DNA of 64,000 nucleotides. Source: Eunapius fragilis (taxonomy: Eukaryota > Porifera > Demospongiae > Spongillida > Spongillidae). The stretch lies in assembly GCA_963681505.1 (NCBI GenBank), contig OY811973.1, forward strand, positions 11,919,983 through 11,983,982, in the 5' to 3' direction. Numbering within the stretch: the stretch's first letter is position 1; the number at the start of each line of letters is the position of its first letter. The notes under the pieces are model-generated. The model ran no database searches, was not told the DNA's origin, and worked only from the letters and a program-made list of their open reading frames with translations. Positions 1 to 11,153 of the stretch are shown here, piece by piece. Position numbers and translations under genes: made by a program.

Positions 1-1419
1 ACAAAGAATCTAATTAAACCTAATTAGTTAACATATAAAGATACATTTACATAAGCTTGTGTGTTCTTTTTTCATGCAGACCAACACAAAACGCCTGGGT
101 AGTTAAAGCACCCTTTGGGCATCATCCAAACGTCCTCATACTTCGTAGTATGACGATTCAATACCTGATTTTTAAAACAATATACATCCCGTGATTGTTG
201 GTTCACAATTAGAGTCAAGATTCATTCCCGATGTTATACTACGAATTCAATGCGTCAAAACAAAAATAGATCCGGAACCAGCTCGAAATTAGGCAATGGT
301 GTTGCATTCTACAACTAATTGGCTAACTAAGTCAAGCTGTGTAGTCGGACTAGCCGTGCAGAGAATAGAACAAGTTTCTTCGCTTGTATAGACCTTTTTC
401 AAACTTTACGAAATACGTGTCCAGTTTTCGACGTAGTTTTAGATCATCGATTTACGGACCCACTTACGCGATTTGTCAAAGTACCTTCCTTTGTGTGCCG
501 TGTCTATAAAAAGGCCTCTATTCTATGCCATCAAACTATCGTCCACTTTATATCTTGGAATGGCGGATTCAAACCCTGTGGAGTATCGGACTTTGCAAAA
601 CTTTTAATACTGGTGCAGAGCAAGTACAGGACCCCAAAATGTATTTTATCATAGCGAAATAGTGTATTATGGAGTCTGTAATATAGGACGCCGATAGATT
701 TGACCGTTCGGACGTTACAGCGATTCAAACGCAATGCATTTTTATAACATGTGGGTCACGAAAAATTGTCATCGTGAACTGTCCCAAATTATAATATAAC
801 TAGCGTGTCCCCGTGAAAAATCACGGGCTGATTATTCGTCTCGCTGTTATTCGTCTCGCTATTCATTTGCCAGATGAACAGTTGTTCTACCTCCTAGCTC
901 CTGTTTTTTACTGTCTTACCGAATGTTGCATATATAATCTACCACCCGTTCTAACTTGACATACGGTTACTACGTAACCTCTATAACATGCCCGCTCAAT
1001 ACACATACTTCATGGAATTATTATGTCAGATAGTAACTACATGTTCTCGGCCTGTAGATGAGACGTGAGAGTGAATCACAATAGCGTTGCTTTTGTTCTT
1101 TCTGCATGTGATGACATTATTACCTGTACAAGCATGTAGGTTTTGTGGCAGGCATGGTCGCGAAGTACGCGTTGCTATGTACCTTTGTGGGAGGTGGTCA
1201 TTCCTATTGGTTACTAGGTAAGGTACGCGTACTTAGCAACCAATAGGCGCTAGGCCGAGTATATAAAGAGTTACGCGGATGTACGTACGTTGGATATTAG
1301 ATAGGGCCCCTCAAAATGCAATCATCCTTCACAACCTATTACCCCCCCTCCCCCCGCATCTCCATAAACCATCACCTACACGCCCCTCGCACCAATCCTA
1401 GCAATCACATCATTCTTAC
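1..1419. other. Left flank without a recognised gene
   Basis: I see no recognisable protein domain, transposon end or RNA gene here. The short open frames (for example around 531-734) have no domain signature. If gene A continues leftward with a membrane-spanning exon like those of genes B and C, that exon is not in this stretch: no Gly-Tyr-Pro tail or transmembrane exon was found on the minus strand. Confidence 0.5.
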
Positions 1420-1530
1420 CACATCCAAATTCATCACTGTTGTCTCCACAGTCGTTATCTCTGTCACACTTGTAGGACAGAGGAACACAGTTTCCATTGT
1501 TGCATGTGAATTGAGAAGATGAGCAGACAC
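1420..1530 (-). CDS. Gene A exon 6: LDLa domain after the SRCR
   Basis: 111-base phase 1-1 exon, AG acceptor and GTAAGA donor. It encodes [19 protein letters not shown] and [10 protein letters not shown], a complete six-Cys LDLa with the DxSDE calcium site. It resembles the first LDLa exon of all three genes more than the second LDLa type of B and C. It could instead be the first LDLa of a further gene to the left, but no signal-peptide exon lies between. Confidence 0.75.
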
Positions 1531-4500
1531 CTGGAATTTTCGTGGAAACATGGCAGATGATTGCGATAGCAAAAAAAACCCATCTCATAGGCATATCACA
1601 TAGGATGTACATATTATTTGCCCTATTTTTTACAGATAAGGTTGTCAACCTTTTTTCAATTTGTGTGCATAATGGCCAATAACTGCTGGTGTTCATTATA
1701 GTTACCATGTCTTATTTTCACCGTGTGTTTTGAACCGCTAAATGTACTGTTTCTAACACCATCATTGGTCATGATTAACAGTCACACAAAAATTATGCTC
1801 AAGTAGAACACTTTTTGATTCATTTTCGATTCACAGATTGTGATGTCCACTTTGTGATCATGTGGCAATTACAGACTAGTTCAGTGCAAAAGACAGCGTC
1901 TTCTAAAGACTAAGTAGACACACATCCTGTCCTGCAGGCCACTGTAATATATATACCCAGGCCACAATAATGAATCCATTACCATAAAAATGTGTACCCT
2001 AACTTGCATCTACAATACAATACTCGTAAATACAAATCCTCTTATCATGCATTGATCAAGAACATACTTGCTCCATAACAGTACACACTTGCATCTTGAG
2101 AGTGGGAACAGTTGGTTGTGCCAATAACACTGTTGCCATGGCTACATTCAAACAAAGTGGATTCATTGCCAGTACAGCTCAGACCACTGAGAAGGATCTT
2201 TCCTGTGCCCTGACCATACAGTGCACTGGAGTTATATGATAATACCCCTGCACATCAGAGGGGAGGGGTCACATGGTGAAGGTGTAGGTGAACCGACTCA
2301 CCTGACAATTCTAGCTGACTGCACACAACAGTGGCAGCATTATAGCCCCAGCCATAATCCCCACATATGGTGCCCCATGTGTTGTTATAGCACACCTCCA
2401 CCCGACCGTAGCCAGAGGTCTGGTTTGATCCTGTTCCAACAAGACGAACAAACCCAGCAGTGCAGTTGTCTGGAAGCAGAACACAGATGAGACGTTTACA
2501 AACAACATAACAAAGGTCAGCTGGTTAAGCCATTCCAAATGTGCTGAAGGTGAACTACGAGAGATGTACTATCTAGAGTATTTAGCCAACAAACCCCCCC
2601 TTTCCTTACTTCTTCAAGTCTTCAAGTGCTCCAAGCTCCAATCATTTTTACTTTCAAAGAACATCTTTATTACTTAGGACATTTTATGACACAACCAGGC
2701 TTGTGCTATTTCAAAAAAAACGACTATAAACTAGCATCAATTTCAAACCCACATATCTTCCGAGCTAACTGGCTCGCATCCTTCATATTTATTACCAATC
2801 AGTTTTGAATATTATTCTATATCAAGATATTGATGATCAAAATCAGAGGTAATCGTTTCGCGCCATATGATTCTATATTGTAGAAGAGGTTTCATCGATT
2901 GAATGGAATCACTTATTTAGCAAAAAACGAAGGGGAAAATTGCTCTGATTTTGACAATATCTTGTGTATATAGGGATTAAGTAAAAATCAACTATCTGCA
3001 GATTCCAATAGCAACGGAGCTCCTTCGGGTACGTTGCAATTCTGATGCTGGAGAGACGCTCAATTTTACATGTTTTTAGCCCTGTAGATTACCTAAACGT
3101 TGGCATGAGCGAATATAAAGGGCTTATACATGTAGTATGTAAAAAATAGAAGAACTGATGTACGAATAAACTATGAAGGACGTGAGTAGTTTAGCTCGGA
3201 AGATGCTACTTGGGATGGTTTCATTGACAATAGCGCAAGCCTGGTTTTGTTATAAACCTTTCCGCTTGTGTATAATTGGGGTAAATCTATATCATCTCAA
3301 CACATACATGTCTCATTTTTGGAAACAGTTTTTTGCACGAGTTCAGGCTATTACCCTGCATATATTAATGCATCACATTTAGCTCAATTGTTCTTAAGTT
3401 GTTAGGTGTGAAACAGTTGACAACAAATTTAAACTGTGCCATATACACATCCTCACCATCACATGATACTTACCACAGTCAAATTCATCACTCTTGTCAC
3501 TGCAGTCATAATAGCCGTTACACTTGAAGGACAGAGGAACACATTCCCCATTGTTACAGGTGAATTGAGAAGATGAGCAGGCAGCTGGAATTGTCATGGA
3601 TTGATGAAAAGGGTAATCAGGCAATGCAATTATACAAATTACAGTATATGAAATCTACTTCCTCATATGGGGGCAGGAGGGAGGGGAGAAGTGGGCACAA
3701 ACTCATACCATTAGTGGTGTAGATCCCAGTACCTGTGTGGTAGGAAGAGTGAGGATACATGGACTATGAATAATACATGACTATGATAGCATATCAATCA
3801 TACATGGACTATGTTAGCATGTCAATCATACATGGACTATGATAGCACAAGTAAATAAAAACATTCTCTACGAGAAATTTGGTGGGATATAGGATTTGAT
3901 TATGACATTGGTGGTGTAAAAAGCAAGGAAACAAGGTCTTATCAGAAGGGAAAATGTCATAGTCCTATATTTAGCACACAAACAACACATGCCCTAGAAA
4001 TGTGCTAAATATAGGACTATGACATTTTCCCTTCTGATAAGACCTTGTTTCCTTGCTTTTTACACCACCAATGTCATAATCAAATCCTATATCCCACCAA
4101 CTTTCTCGTAGAGAATGTTTTTATTTACTTGTTTTCTTAATTTTTTTTCATACCCAAGTAACCCAATGACTGTTGTATGGCTGCTTCTCCCTTTTCATTT
4201 CTTTCAATCCAGATATACTTAAATAGGAACAAGTTCTCTGGACGATTCACTCCACTACTCGTCAACATGATCATGACATGACATGATCATGACAAGTCAC
4301 TACTAGGATATGATGTTTCCCCAGACCAATGTTTCACAGGCGATTGCGTAGTCTCGTACCCAGACGTTTATACCATTATACGTCTGGGTACGAGACTAAC
4401 CACTACGCTGACATATCCTGCAAAATAGTTGGGTCTGGGGACGTGATGATCTAGTCTGGGGACCCTAGCATGATGTAGGGTCTGGAACCAGTATACGTGT

Positions 4501-5376
4501 AGAGAACAAGCTGTCAGCATGAGCGCTAGCATCTCTGAACCCGGGACGATCTGTATGGACGATCAAGCACATGTAAAAAAAAAATAAAAAAAAAATCTAA
4601 CACGTCTTCAGCATCCTACCGTGACTGTGGGTGGAGAAGCTATAGAGGCGCCGATCGTCCCGGGTTCAGAGATGCTAGCGCTCATGCTGTGACAGCTTGT
4701 CTTCTACACGTACAGATTAGTGTGATTTGGTGTTGATTCGGTTCACGTGAGAGTGCGCGTTCTAACCAAGTTTGGTATACGCGTGGTTCCAGACCCTACA
4801 TCATGCTAGGGTCCCCAGACTACCCGACGGTATAATTGATGTGATGTGGAGAAGCTGGTTCGCCCACCTGTCATCCTGTCATCCCCGTTTATCTTTAGAT
4901 ACCGTAATTAAATTATACAAGACATAGGAGGCTGATAGTCGATTGTTTATCAAAGTATTATATTATATAAAAGCGAGTCCTCCAGCCGATTCTGAAGCTA
5001 TTGGTGAAATTTTCATCGCTTAGAAATGTTCCTGTCCTGAGTTATGCGTTGCCAAGAAGAAGGAGAAGAAGACGACCCGCCCCTTGTTCCGAGACTGGGT
5101 ACGAGGACGGGCAGTACACTCTTGTTCTCAACAACCACGCGGTTCAGCGACATGAAACAAAAACGAAACTACTCATTTTTGACTTCTAGATCGATTGCTA
5201 AAACAAGCTAACACGATCCGATCGTCGGGAGTGTTGTTACAGACGGGTCGCGTTTTTTTAATGACATTCATAGTCGGGGTCAAATCCTATATGGAAGTTT
5301 CTAACGAAACTTCCGATATCAATCATACATGGACTATGATAGCATATCAATCATGCAGGAATCAGACCAGAACAAG

Positions 5377-5407
<31 letters not shown>

Positions 5408-7751
5408 TTGGATGGTTACCACATGATTTCATTACATATTTATGATATTTATATCTTGTAATTTTTGTTAAGACCCCATCAAATGGCAGGGGTAATCAAA
5501 AGGTGGAAGCCTTCAGCAGCTGCTAGTGAATAGGCTGAAACGTGGGTGGGACTGAGCTAAGCCATGCTACCCTGGAACAGCCACCAAACCATGTCCAGCA
5601 TAATTTAGTTTGGGATAGGGTCAGACCCATATCACCATTGGTCTGTGTAGGCTCAGACGTACGAGGCACAGCTGCTAAATACCCGACTGCTGCAACTTGC
5701 ATGCATGCTATACTGACACATATGAACTAATGGAGTTGAATAGTCCCCAGGCCTATAATTATTGTTATTGAAATTCAATTTGAGGGAATTGAGCTGATCA
5801 CAAACTGCTCAAATAACTTCAACAATAAATTTTGCTCTGTCACTGTAAAGTCACTTGTAATTCTGGTGGACCATTGCCATCACACTTATGGTTATGACCA
5901 ATGATCATAACCACCAACAATAGAGGCCCACAGGTACATGTAGAGCCAAAGAGGCTTACAAAGTGCCATTCCTTGTAGGGAACGAATACAGGTGATCATG
6001 CATGCTGGTAGACATGCCCGGATCAGCACAACAATTGAAACGCTCTCTCCAAATTTTTGTTTTCCATTTCAGTTTCTCCACCATGTCGGCCCTAGACGTT
6101 TTACACTACTAGTTTTAATTGAGCATGGATTGGATCTGTATCTCGCTCTACATGCAAAGCCACCCCCTTTTCATGCTATGCAGGACCCTCCCGGTAACGT
6201 TGTGGTGATGTAATCACTACAAGTAATTCTGGTTAAACTTTACGGGATTACGGTTAAATGATGGTGTATCCATGTCACTGCGTTATGTGTGGCAATGAAG
6301 TTTGTCTCAAAAAACCTAATATGAGCACCCCCCTCCCAGCTATCACTACTTCTCTCAGCAACTCCTAGCCTCACTACTCTCAGCAACCACAGCCTCACTA
6401 CTCTCAGGAACCACTGCCTCACTTATTTCACCAACCACAACCTCACTCCTCTCCCCAACCACAGCTTCACTCCTCTCACCAACCACAACTTCACTCCTTT
6501 CACCAACCACAGCCTCACTACTCTCACCAACCACAGCCTCACTCCTCTCACCAGCCACGGCCTCAATACTCTCAGCAACCACCATCGCACCACCAACTGG
6601 ATTAATCGACCATCGTATACTATCGGCATCGGATATCACAGCTCCTACATACACTGCTGTTGCTCCCATTTTGTGATCGTAAGAATCTGATCCATCATCA
6701 ATGCCCTTGGAGAACTTGCTCCTTCGCTAGTTTCATACCAAGACTCAGGTTCCCAAAATGGATTACGTCACCGCTACGTGAGTGATGTCAAACCTGGGTC
6801 TGGATACGAGAATAGCTGTTGGAAAAAAAAATACGTCACCGCTACGTACGTGATGTCAGCTGTTGGGAACCTGGGTCTGGATACGAGATAGCGTTTGGCT
6901 TGTTGGAAAAAAAAAAAAAAAGATAGAATACCTGGCAAGACCCAGCTCTAGTAGTGCAACGACTCCCCGCGTCCAAGTACAGAGCCTTAAAAACTGACAC
7001 ATCCTGCCCCAACCGCTGCTCAGGAGATACGCTTTGGTACATCCGTATTGAGCGCGTGACTTTCACGCATGAATTTACATGCAATCACTACCGTTGAAAT
7101 TCCACCAGCGTAACCGCTTCTTTTCCGCTTAGCGGTGATCTAATATATATGATCTAATCCATATCCGCAGCTGCGGTTAGAGGGCGACTATGACGTGTAC
7201 ATCATGGATATTTATTATCTATGTAACAATAACCTGTAGAATGTTAAAATACCTATGCCTGTAGATTGCAAATTTGTTTAAATAAGCCCGGGCACACCAC
7301 ACAGGCCCATAATTGTATAGCCCGACCTTCGCTTTGATCCGTTTCGATCAAATAATGGTACGGATTATCTGATTATCTGATCATAACAAATTTTGGTGGC
7401 TTGCCACCAGACCTTCATCCTACAGCGCGAAGGTCGGGCCACGCGCAATGGATTTAATTTGCCTTTTTAAAAAATCTTTTCACTCTCAAGTCATCAAACA
7501 ACAAGCGTCATGCCCATATCATCATGCTGAAGGAGACAATGACATTTTGGCACCAATATTCGCGGCTATTGCGGTTCCTCGCCACCCGATCCAATCTTTG
7601 TTCTACTTATTAGGAACAAGACAGGCGTTGCCATAAAACTACCGCGGTTAGAAATACTATCACTCATGTTGTGAACTGAACGTATAAGGAGTTTTAAAAA
7701 CTTACAGCATATCAGGAAGAAACAAGCAAGTGCTCCACTGGAGATCGCCAT
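1420..7751 (-). CDS. Gene A: LDLa/SRCR receptor-like gene, six exons seen, 3' end missing
   Basis: Minus-strand split gene. Exons in order are 7751-7706 (signal peptide), 3732-3709 (24-base microexon), 3584-3474 (LDLa), 2469-2302 and 2247-2068 (two halves of one SRCR domain) and 1530-1420 (second LDLa). Every junction is GT-AG and every internal exon is phase 1-1, so the 640 bases seen join in one frame. LDLa modules bind calcium and ligands and SRCR modules bind ligands outside the cell, so a secreted or surface receptor is likely by family knowledge. The paralogues B and C end in a transmembrane exon. None is visible for A before the window edge, so A either continues leftward, is secreted, or is truncated. 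Intron 1 (about 4 kb) is full of repeats. Exon joining is inferred from splice signals and paralogy, not from transcripts. Confidence 0.78.
2068..2247 (-). CDS. Gene A exon 5: SRCR domain, second half
   Basis: 180-base phase 1-1 exon separated from the first half by a 54-base intron. It encodes [19 protein letters not shown], then the Cys pattern [16 protein letters not shown] typical of the SRCR C-terminal half. Donor AGTATGT is shared with both gene C copies. Confidence 0.9.
2302..2469 (-). CDS. Gene A exon 4: SRCR domain, first half
   Basis: 168-base phase 1-1 exon. It encodes the N-terminal SRCR half: [27 protein letters not shown], then [17 protein letters not shown]. The NNT sequon is a possible N-glycosylation site. 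The split of SRCR across two exons matches the two-exon arrangement described for group A SRCR domains. Nearly identical exons occur twice in gene C. Confidence 0.9.
3474..3584 (-). CDS. Gene A exon 3: LDL-receptor class A domain
   Basis: 111-base phase 1-1 exon between TTCCAG and GTAAGT. It encodes a complete LDLa module: six cysteines ([20 protein letters not shown]) and the calcium-binding acidic stretch [10 protein letters not shown]. LDLa modules normally span about 40 residues, and this exon gives 37 plus split codons, so it is a full repeat. Confidence 0.9.
3709..3732 (-). CDS. Gene A exon 2: 24-base microexon
   Basis: Exactly 24 bases between an AG acceptor and a GTATGA donor, phase 1-1. 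With the split codon from exon 1 it encodes C-TGIYTTN. It sits 124 bases upstream of the first LDLa exon. Genes B and C carry the same 24-base exon with C-AGIYNSA and C-SWIYTAK, so position, length, phase and the Ile-Tyr core are conserved. Confidence 0.75.
3754..3846 (+). repeat. 28-base satellite, about 3 copies, gene A intron 1
   Basis: Tandem units of the form ATCAATCATACATGGACT plus ATGATAGCAT, 28 bases. The array starts about 20 bases upstream (in transcript sense) of the microexon acceptor. The same unit forms a longer array at the same relative place in gene C. Confidence 0.8.
3847..4132. mobile_element. MITE family 1, full palindromic copy
   Basis: Near-perfect foldback: the left arm from ACAAGTAAATAAAAACATTC pairs with the right arm ending GAATGTTTTTATTTACTTGT, with arms of about 130 bases around a short loop. 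It has no coding capacity. Related copies lie at 28611-28879 (full), 25562-25804 (decayed) and 17128-17212 / 21331-21417 (single arms). Confidence 0.85.
4351..4396. repeat. Short perfect hairpin
   Basis: GTCTCGTACCCAGACGT and its reverse complement flank a short AT-rich loop, giving a 46-base palindrome. Fragments of the same motif (CTGGGTCTGGATACGAGA) recur at about 6790 and 6870, so it is probably the end of a dispersed element. Confidence 0.6.
4453..4821. mobile_element. Foldback/MITE element with long TIRs
   Basis: Outer inverted repeats begin AGTCTGGGGACCCTAGCATG at 4453 and end with its complement at 4821. Inner arms around 4509-4560 and 4650-4705 pair through GCATGAGCGCTAGCATCTCT. There is no open frame. 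It is a non-autonomous DNA element in gene A intron 1; its superfamily is unknown. Confidence 0.75.
5035..5293 (+). mobile_element. Dispersed repeat, paired with an inverted copy at 27.6-27.9 kb
   Basis: The block ending GGGGTCAAATCCTATAT, with TCGCGTTTTTTTAATGACAT inside, reappears inverted at 27629-27855 with scattered differences. It is non-coding and probably a MITE. One copy is in intron 1 of gene A and the other in an intron of gene C. Confidence 0.6.
5318..5355 (+). repeat. Stray 28-base satellite unit
   Basis: About one and a third units (ATCAATCATACATGGACT...) of the microexon-proximal satellite, 1.5 kb from the main array of gene A. Confidence 0.75.
5378..5405 (+). repeat. Poly-G tract, 28 bases
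   Basis: Uninterrupted G run after AACAAGA. Its length is likely unstable and subject to assembly error. Other G/C homopolymer runs occur at 11385, 13847, about 15850, 34198 and 61328. Confidence 0.9.
5406..6362. other. Gene A intron 1, no gene seen
   Basis: No protein domain is seen. The stretch 5710-5860 resembles 15970-16150 in gene B intron 1 (shared GTTATTGAAATTCA and later TTGCTCT.TCACTG), so the two first introns keep some ancestral sequence. Confidence 0.45.
6363..6588 (-). repeat. 24-base minisatellite, about 9 copies
   Basis: Units such as CCTCACTACTCTCAGCAACC plus ACAG repeat every 24 bases. On the minus strand they stay open in more than one frame, one reading (VVGERSEA)n from an upstream Met near 6669. 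I see no splice or domain evidence that it is translated. It lies in gene A intron 1. Confidence 0.8.
7319..7440. mobile_element. Small hairpin element
   Basis: Inverted ends GCCCGACCTTCGC and GCGAAGGTCGGGC enclose about 95 bases. It is a likely MITE remnant about 270 bases downstream of gene A exon 1, in intron 1. Confidence 0.5.
7706..7751 (-). CDS. Gene A exon 1: start codon and signal peptide
   Basis: 46 bases from ATG at 7751 to a GTAAGT donor. It encodes [15 protein letters not shown] plus the first base of a split codon: a short hydrophobic signal peptide ending in Cys. Length, the C-terminal LIC and the donor phase are identical in genes B and C, which is the main reason for choosing this start over other Met codons nearby. 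Confidence 0.8.
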
Positions 7752-7808
7752 CCCTTGGCTTTTAACGTAGTCAGAATGACATACGTATTAGGCTCATTAA
7801 CTATTTAA

Positions 7809-7819
7809 CATGTGCCATT
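7809..7819 (-). promoter_or_regulatory. Shared upstream element of gene A
   Basis: On the minus strand the block ATGGCACATGT lies about 58-68 bases before the gene A start codon. The identical 11-mer lies 71-81 bases before gene B's start, in both cases followed by an AT-rich TTAAAT-type stretch. A core-promoter or activator role is inferred. Confidence 0.4.
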
Positions 7820-8157
7820 CCACCATGACGTAAGCGATTATATAAATATACCTGTAGTTCCGGCGGAGCTTTGGCGGAGCCGTTCATCTAAACGGTAGTA
7901 CTGACATGCATTAGTGTAATGAGAATTTCATCCAAGGATGTGTATATTGAGAGCCTGCCAAATTGCTTCGATCACTTTTAACATTTCATGGGAAGGTCTC
8001 GTGGACCATAAAGTAAAAAATTACATATTGCGTCTGGAGAAGCGAAGGATGCTGAGGAATCAAAGTTATTAGTAGTATGGGCGGGTTTCCGGACACACAC
8101 GTTAGGAGCCGTTCTCAAAGATCCCAGTTATAGCTTTGGGCATCACAGCAAAAAAAA

Positions 8158-8292
8158 ACGCGTATAATCAATTCTTGATTTTCATGTCACTTACATATTG
8201 TTAACAGTTTGTAACAGGTATGTAAACATTTTGTACCAGAATGTAAGCGACAAATCCATTGAAAATCAAGAATTGATTCGACGCGTTGTTTT
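8158..8292. repeat. Inverted repeat
   Basis: CGCGTATAATCAATTCTTGA and TCAAGAATTGATTCGACGCG, with further pairing of CACTTACAT/ATGTAAGCG, form a stem around a 50-base loop. It lies about 400 bases upstream of gene A. MITE or chance origin is undecided. Confidence 0.5.
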
Positions 8293-8299
8293 GATGTAC

Positions 8300-9865
8300 A
8301 TATTTTTACTGTACATGTTGAAAGTTTCACGAGTACCTGACTATCCGCAATATGTTTTTTTTTTCAATGCAAATAAAATCGCTATGTACATGTGTTATCA
8401 TCTATCTGAACCTGCGGCAGCAGGTTCAATATAGGATTGACTGAGGATCGATGTATCATTTTTAAAAACTTCACTCGCGTCCGGGAGGAGGGGGGTTGGG
8501 GGTGGCAACGAAGAAACGGATCGCTTATCTCTTTGTCACGATGGAACGAGAGCTCAAAGATTTACAGTTCTACGTTGGTTCCGTGTCATAAAACGGTGTG
8601 CTTTTAGAGAAACAAACACAGTGCAAAAAGTTAGTTTTGCGATAATGTAAATTTTTGAAGAATACGCAAACTATACGCCTGATTAGTATATATGAAGTAT
8701 AAGACGGCGTATATTCAAGAATCAGCAAGTATTAAATATGTCACTGTTAACGTTATATATAGGCACGTTTTCGATAAATGAAGTGTACGCCCGTGGCGGA
8801 GTATATGTTCATATCATACCACCGTATCAGTATATTCAAGTTTCACATATTCTTGTATGTATACTTGTGTACAAGTTATCAATTCCCGATTAACCATCTA
8901 CTTACCAAAGAGCGTTCAGCCTCTAAAACTTAATTATACCTTGCATGTGACAGTCAGTACAAACTGAACTCGACACGCTTAATGCCGAAGTCGAATTCGA
9001 AGCCTAGCTATACAGATCGATGTAACTTATAAGTCAAACACACTACATCTAGACACAAATACATGCATGCATCATACACACATTTGCACGTACTACTGAC
9101 GCACATGTGTACACACATACGAATTTGTTTAGTAAGATATACATGCGCAGGTTTACCTTAATTCTCGAGGTCCGAGTCCTCCTCGCAGGACCAATATTTG
9201 GAAATTCATTATAAATAGAAATGCAGTTTTTTGCCATCCATTTCTCTACTGCTGTTTGATGTGTCTATCGTGCTAATTTTACCAGTTGTCAGTCTATTTT
9301 AATCACATCTTGGTTACACGATGCTTATAAACAGATACGGTTGTTAATAATGCAATATGTGGAGAATATCACAGAAAAAAGTACGACAAGTATAACTTTT
9401 TTTGAATGTTTTTTGAAGCATGATGTGTGTGCTACTATATACATTCTATGGCAGTGTTTTTACTCTAATTGGTTTTGCCATTTTTACCGAAAACACACTG
9501 CACGTTTTCAAGATTTTGTCCATTCACTTGGCTATTCTCGCAACATGCGTCTGACAAATAGCAATTTCCAAATCTACAATGTACTTTTTAATATGCTTAT
9601 TGCAAAAGACCTGTCTTACTACTCTCTTCTTTTAACATGTTGCTCTGATCTTCGCAACATTACTTTCTAGTACTTTAAGTTGCTTTGCAATTTACCGCAA
9701 ATACATCTTTTAGCAATGCAGTATTGATTGTATTTGACAATCTTTGAAGAATTGCAAGAAAGTAAAAATATTTTCTGAATTAATAACCATTTCTACAGTA
9801 CAATGAAATTTTGGTTTGTTCTTAGATCATGTGAGTTAATTTTAATCTTTATCTGCGCAAGTTTT
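8300..9865. other. Intergenic, nothing recognised
   Basis: AT-rich sequence between gene A and gene B. The 109-codon open frame at 9341-9670 has no domain or compositional sign of coding. No transposon ends were seen. Confidence 0.4.
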
Positions 9866-10413
9866 CGTTCCCCAGGGGGAACGTAACCGTTAGCCTCGAA
9901 AATCAAGTTTGTCTAAAGTGATAAAACTGACACATTACAACAAAAATTATGATTGCAAGTGATGATTTGTTATTCAGAGTGTGCTCAGTGTGGAACTCCA
10001 TGTTCCTGTTGCCAGTCCATACACTGTACATCGGGATCCCCCTGCATACCGCAGACGCGAAAGTATAGCAAACCACTTTGTGGCGGGGCTTTGTCGTACC
10101 ATTTCAACGCGAATTTCAACTTTTGATACTTGTTTACCAAACTAGTGTGTGGCCCCTTATGCACTGAGTATCTTTGTCGCTTTTGCCTTCACTCGGACAC
10201 TGATGTTCAATCCCTTTGCCATCGAGAATAGCGTTGATAACGGAGACAAACGGCGACAAACGCAACGTCGAAAATCAAAAACGAGTTCAGGCGGAGAAAG
10301 GGCAGAGTTGTGTTTATTATGTACCAGTTAATCGATCTATTACTTATTGTCCAACCAAAGTTACAAGCTATCAAATGTGCGTCACCCCTGGGGGAACGAG
10401 CGTTCCCAGGGGT
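9866..10413. repeat. Two related hairpins (CGTTCCCC...)
   Basis: CGTTCCCCAGGGGGAACG at 9866-9883 is a perfect small palindrome. A related one, with CCCCTGGGGGAACG facing CGTTCCCAGGGG, lies at 10384-10413. The shared core 500 bases apart suggests ends of a non-autonomous element, but no clear TSD is visible. Confidence 0.4.
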
Positions 10414-10949
10414 ACCGCGTGATCATGTAAAAATTAACTTGCGTCCAGGACGATAATCCTACGCGTAGGACGACGGGAGATTAAAGGTTTAGATGAATAT
10501 TTGTAACAAATATCTTTATACCTTACAGTTTTCAATATTGTTCTATATAATTTCAGTAGAAAGTAATTAAATTAAAGGTCTTGAAAAGAGAAAGAGGCTG
10601 CAACTAAACATTGTCTCAGTGTTGGTATCTCTACCTTGACCATATTAGAACATCAAGTATGCAAAATGACAATGGAATAGATGGTACTGCATTATCTGAT
10701 CCTATTGGATGTAATTCATCATTATTGAAACTCGTTTGAAAGGTGTTAATGTAATAGAAGAGGATGATAGTAGTACTGCAGCGGCAGAAAAGTGGCTACC
10801 ATGTTGGTATTAGTGCGTTACATGCATTCTGTAGGCATTTACCTCAAACAACATGCCACTGAAATTTAGATAACTGAAAGAAACATGAATCAATACTCAC
10901 CCAAGCAAGACGCTTCAAATCAAAATTGGCGATTTCTACAAAGGAATGA

Positions 10950-11153
10950 GTGAGTAAAGTTGTTGCAGACTATCCAAACATATGTGCAGTAATCGAGAAA
11001 TTTGTGCAGGAGTGCAGTGATGGAGCAAATGCCTGGCAACGAACTGGTGTACTTAATGTTGATGGAAACGAAAAACTGAAAAAGTTACGTCTTAAGAAAG
11101 AGTATGAAAGAACGGTTCTGTCGAACAACTTTGTTTCCTCACAACAAGCATAG
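10950..11153 (+). pseudogene. Transposon-protein-like fragment
   Basis: A 67-codon open stretch reads PNICAVIEKFVQE, then GANAWQRTGVLNVDGN. From memory, the W-x-R-TGVL-x-x-DGN pattern resembles a helix-rich segment in proteins of DNA transposons common in cnidarians and other invertebrates. It has neither a convincing start nor a following domain. Assignment is tentative, and a dead transposase piece is the simplest reading. Confidence 0.3.
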
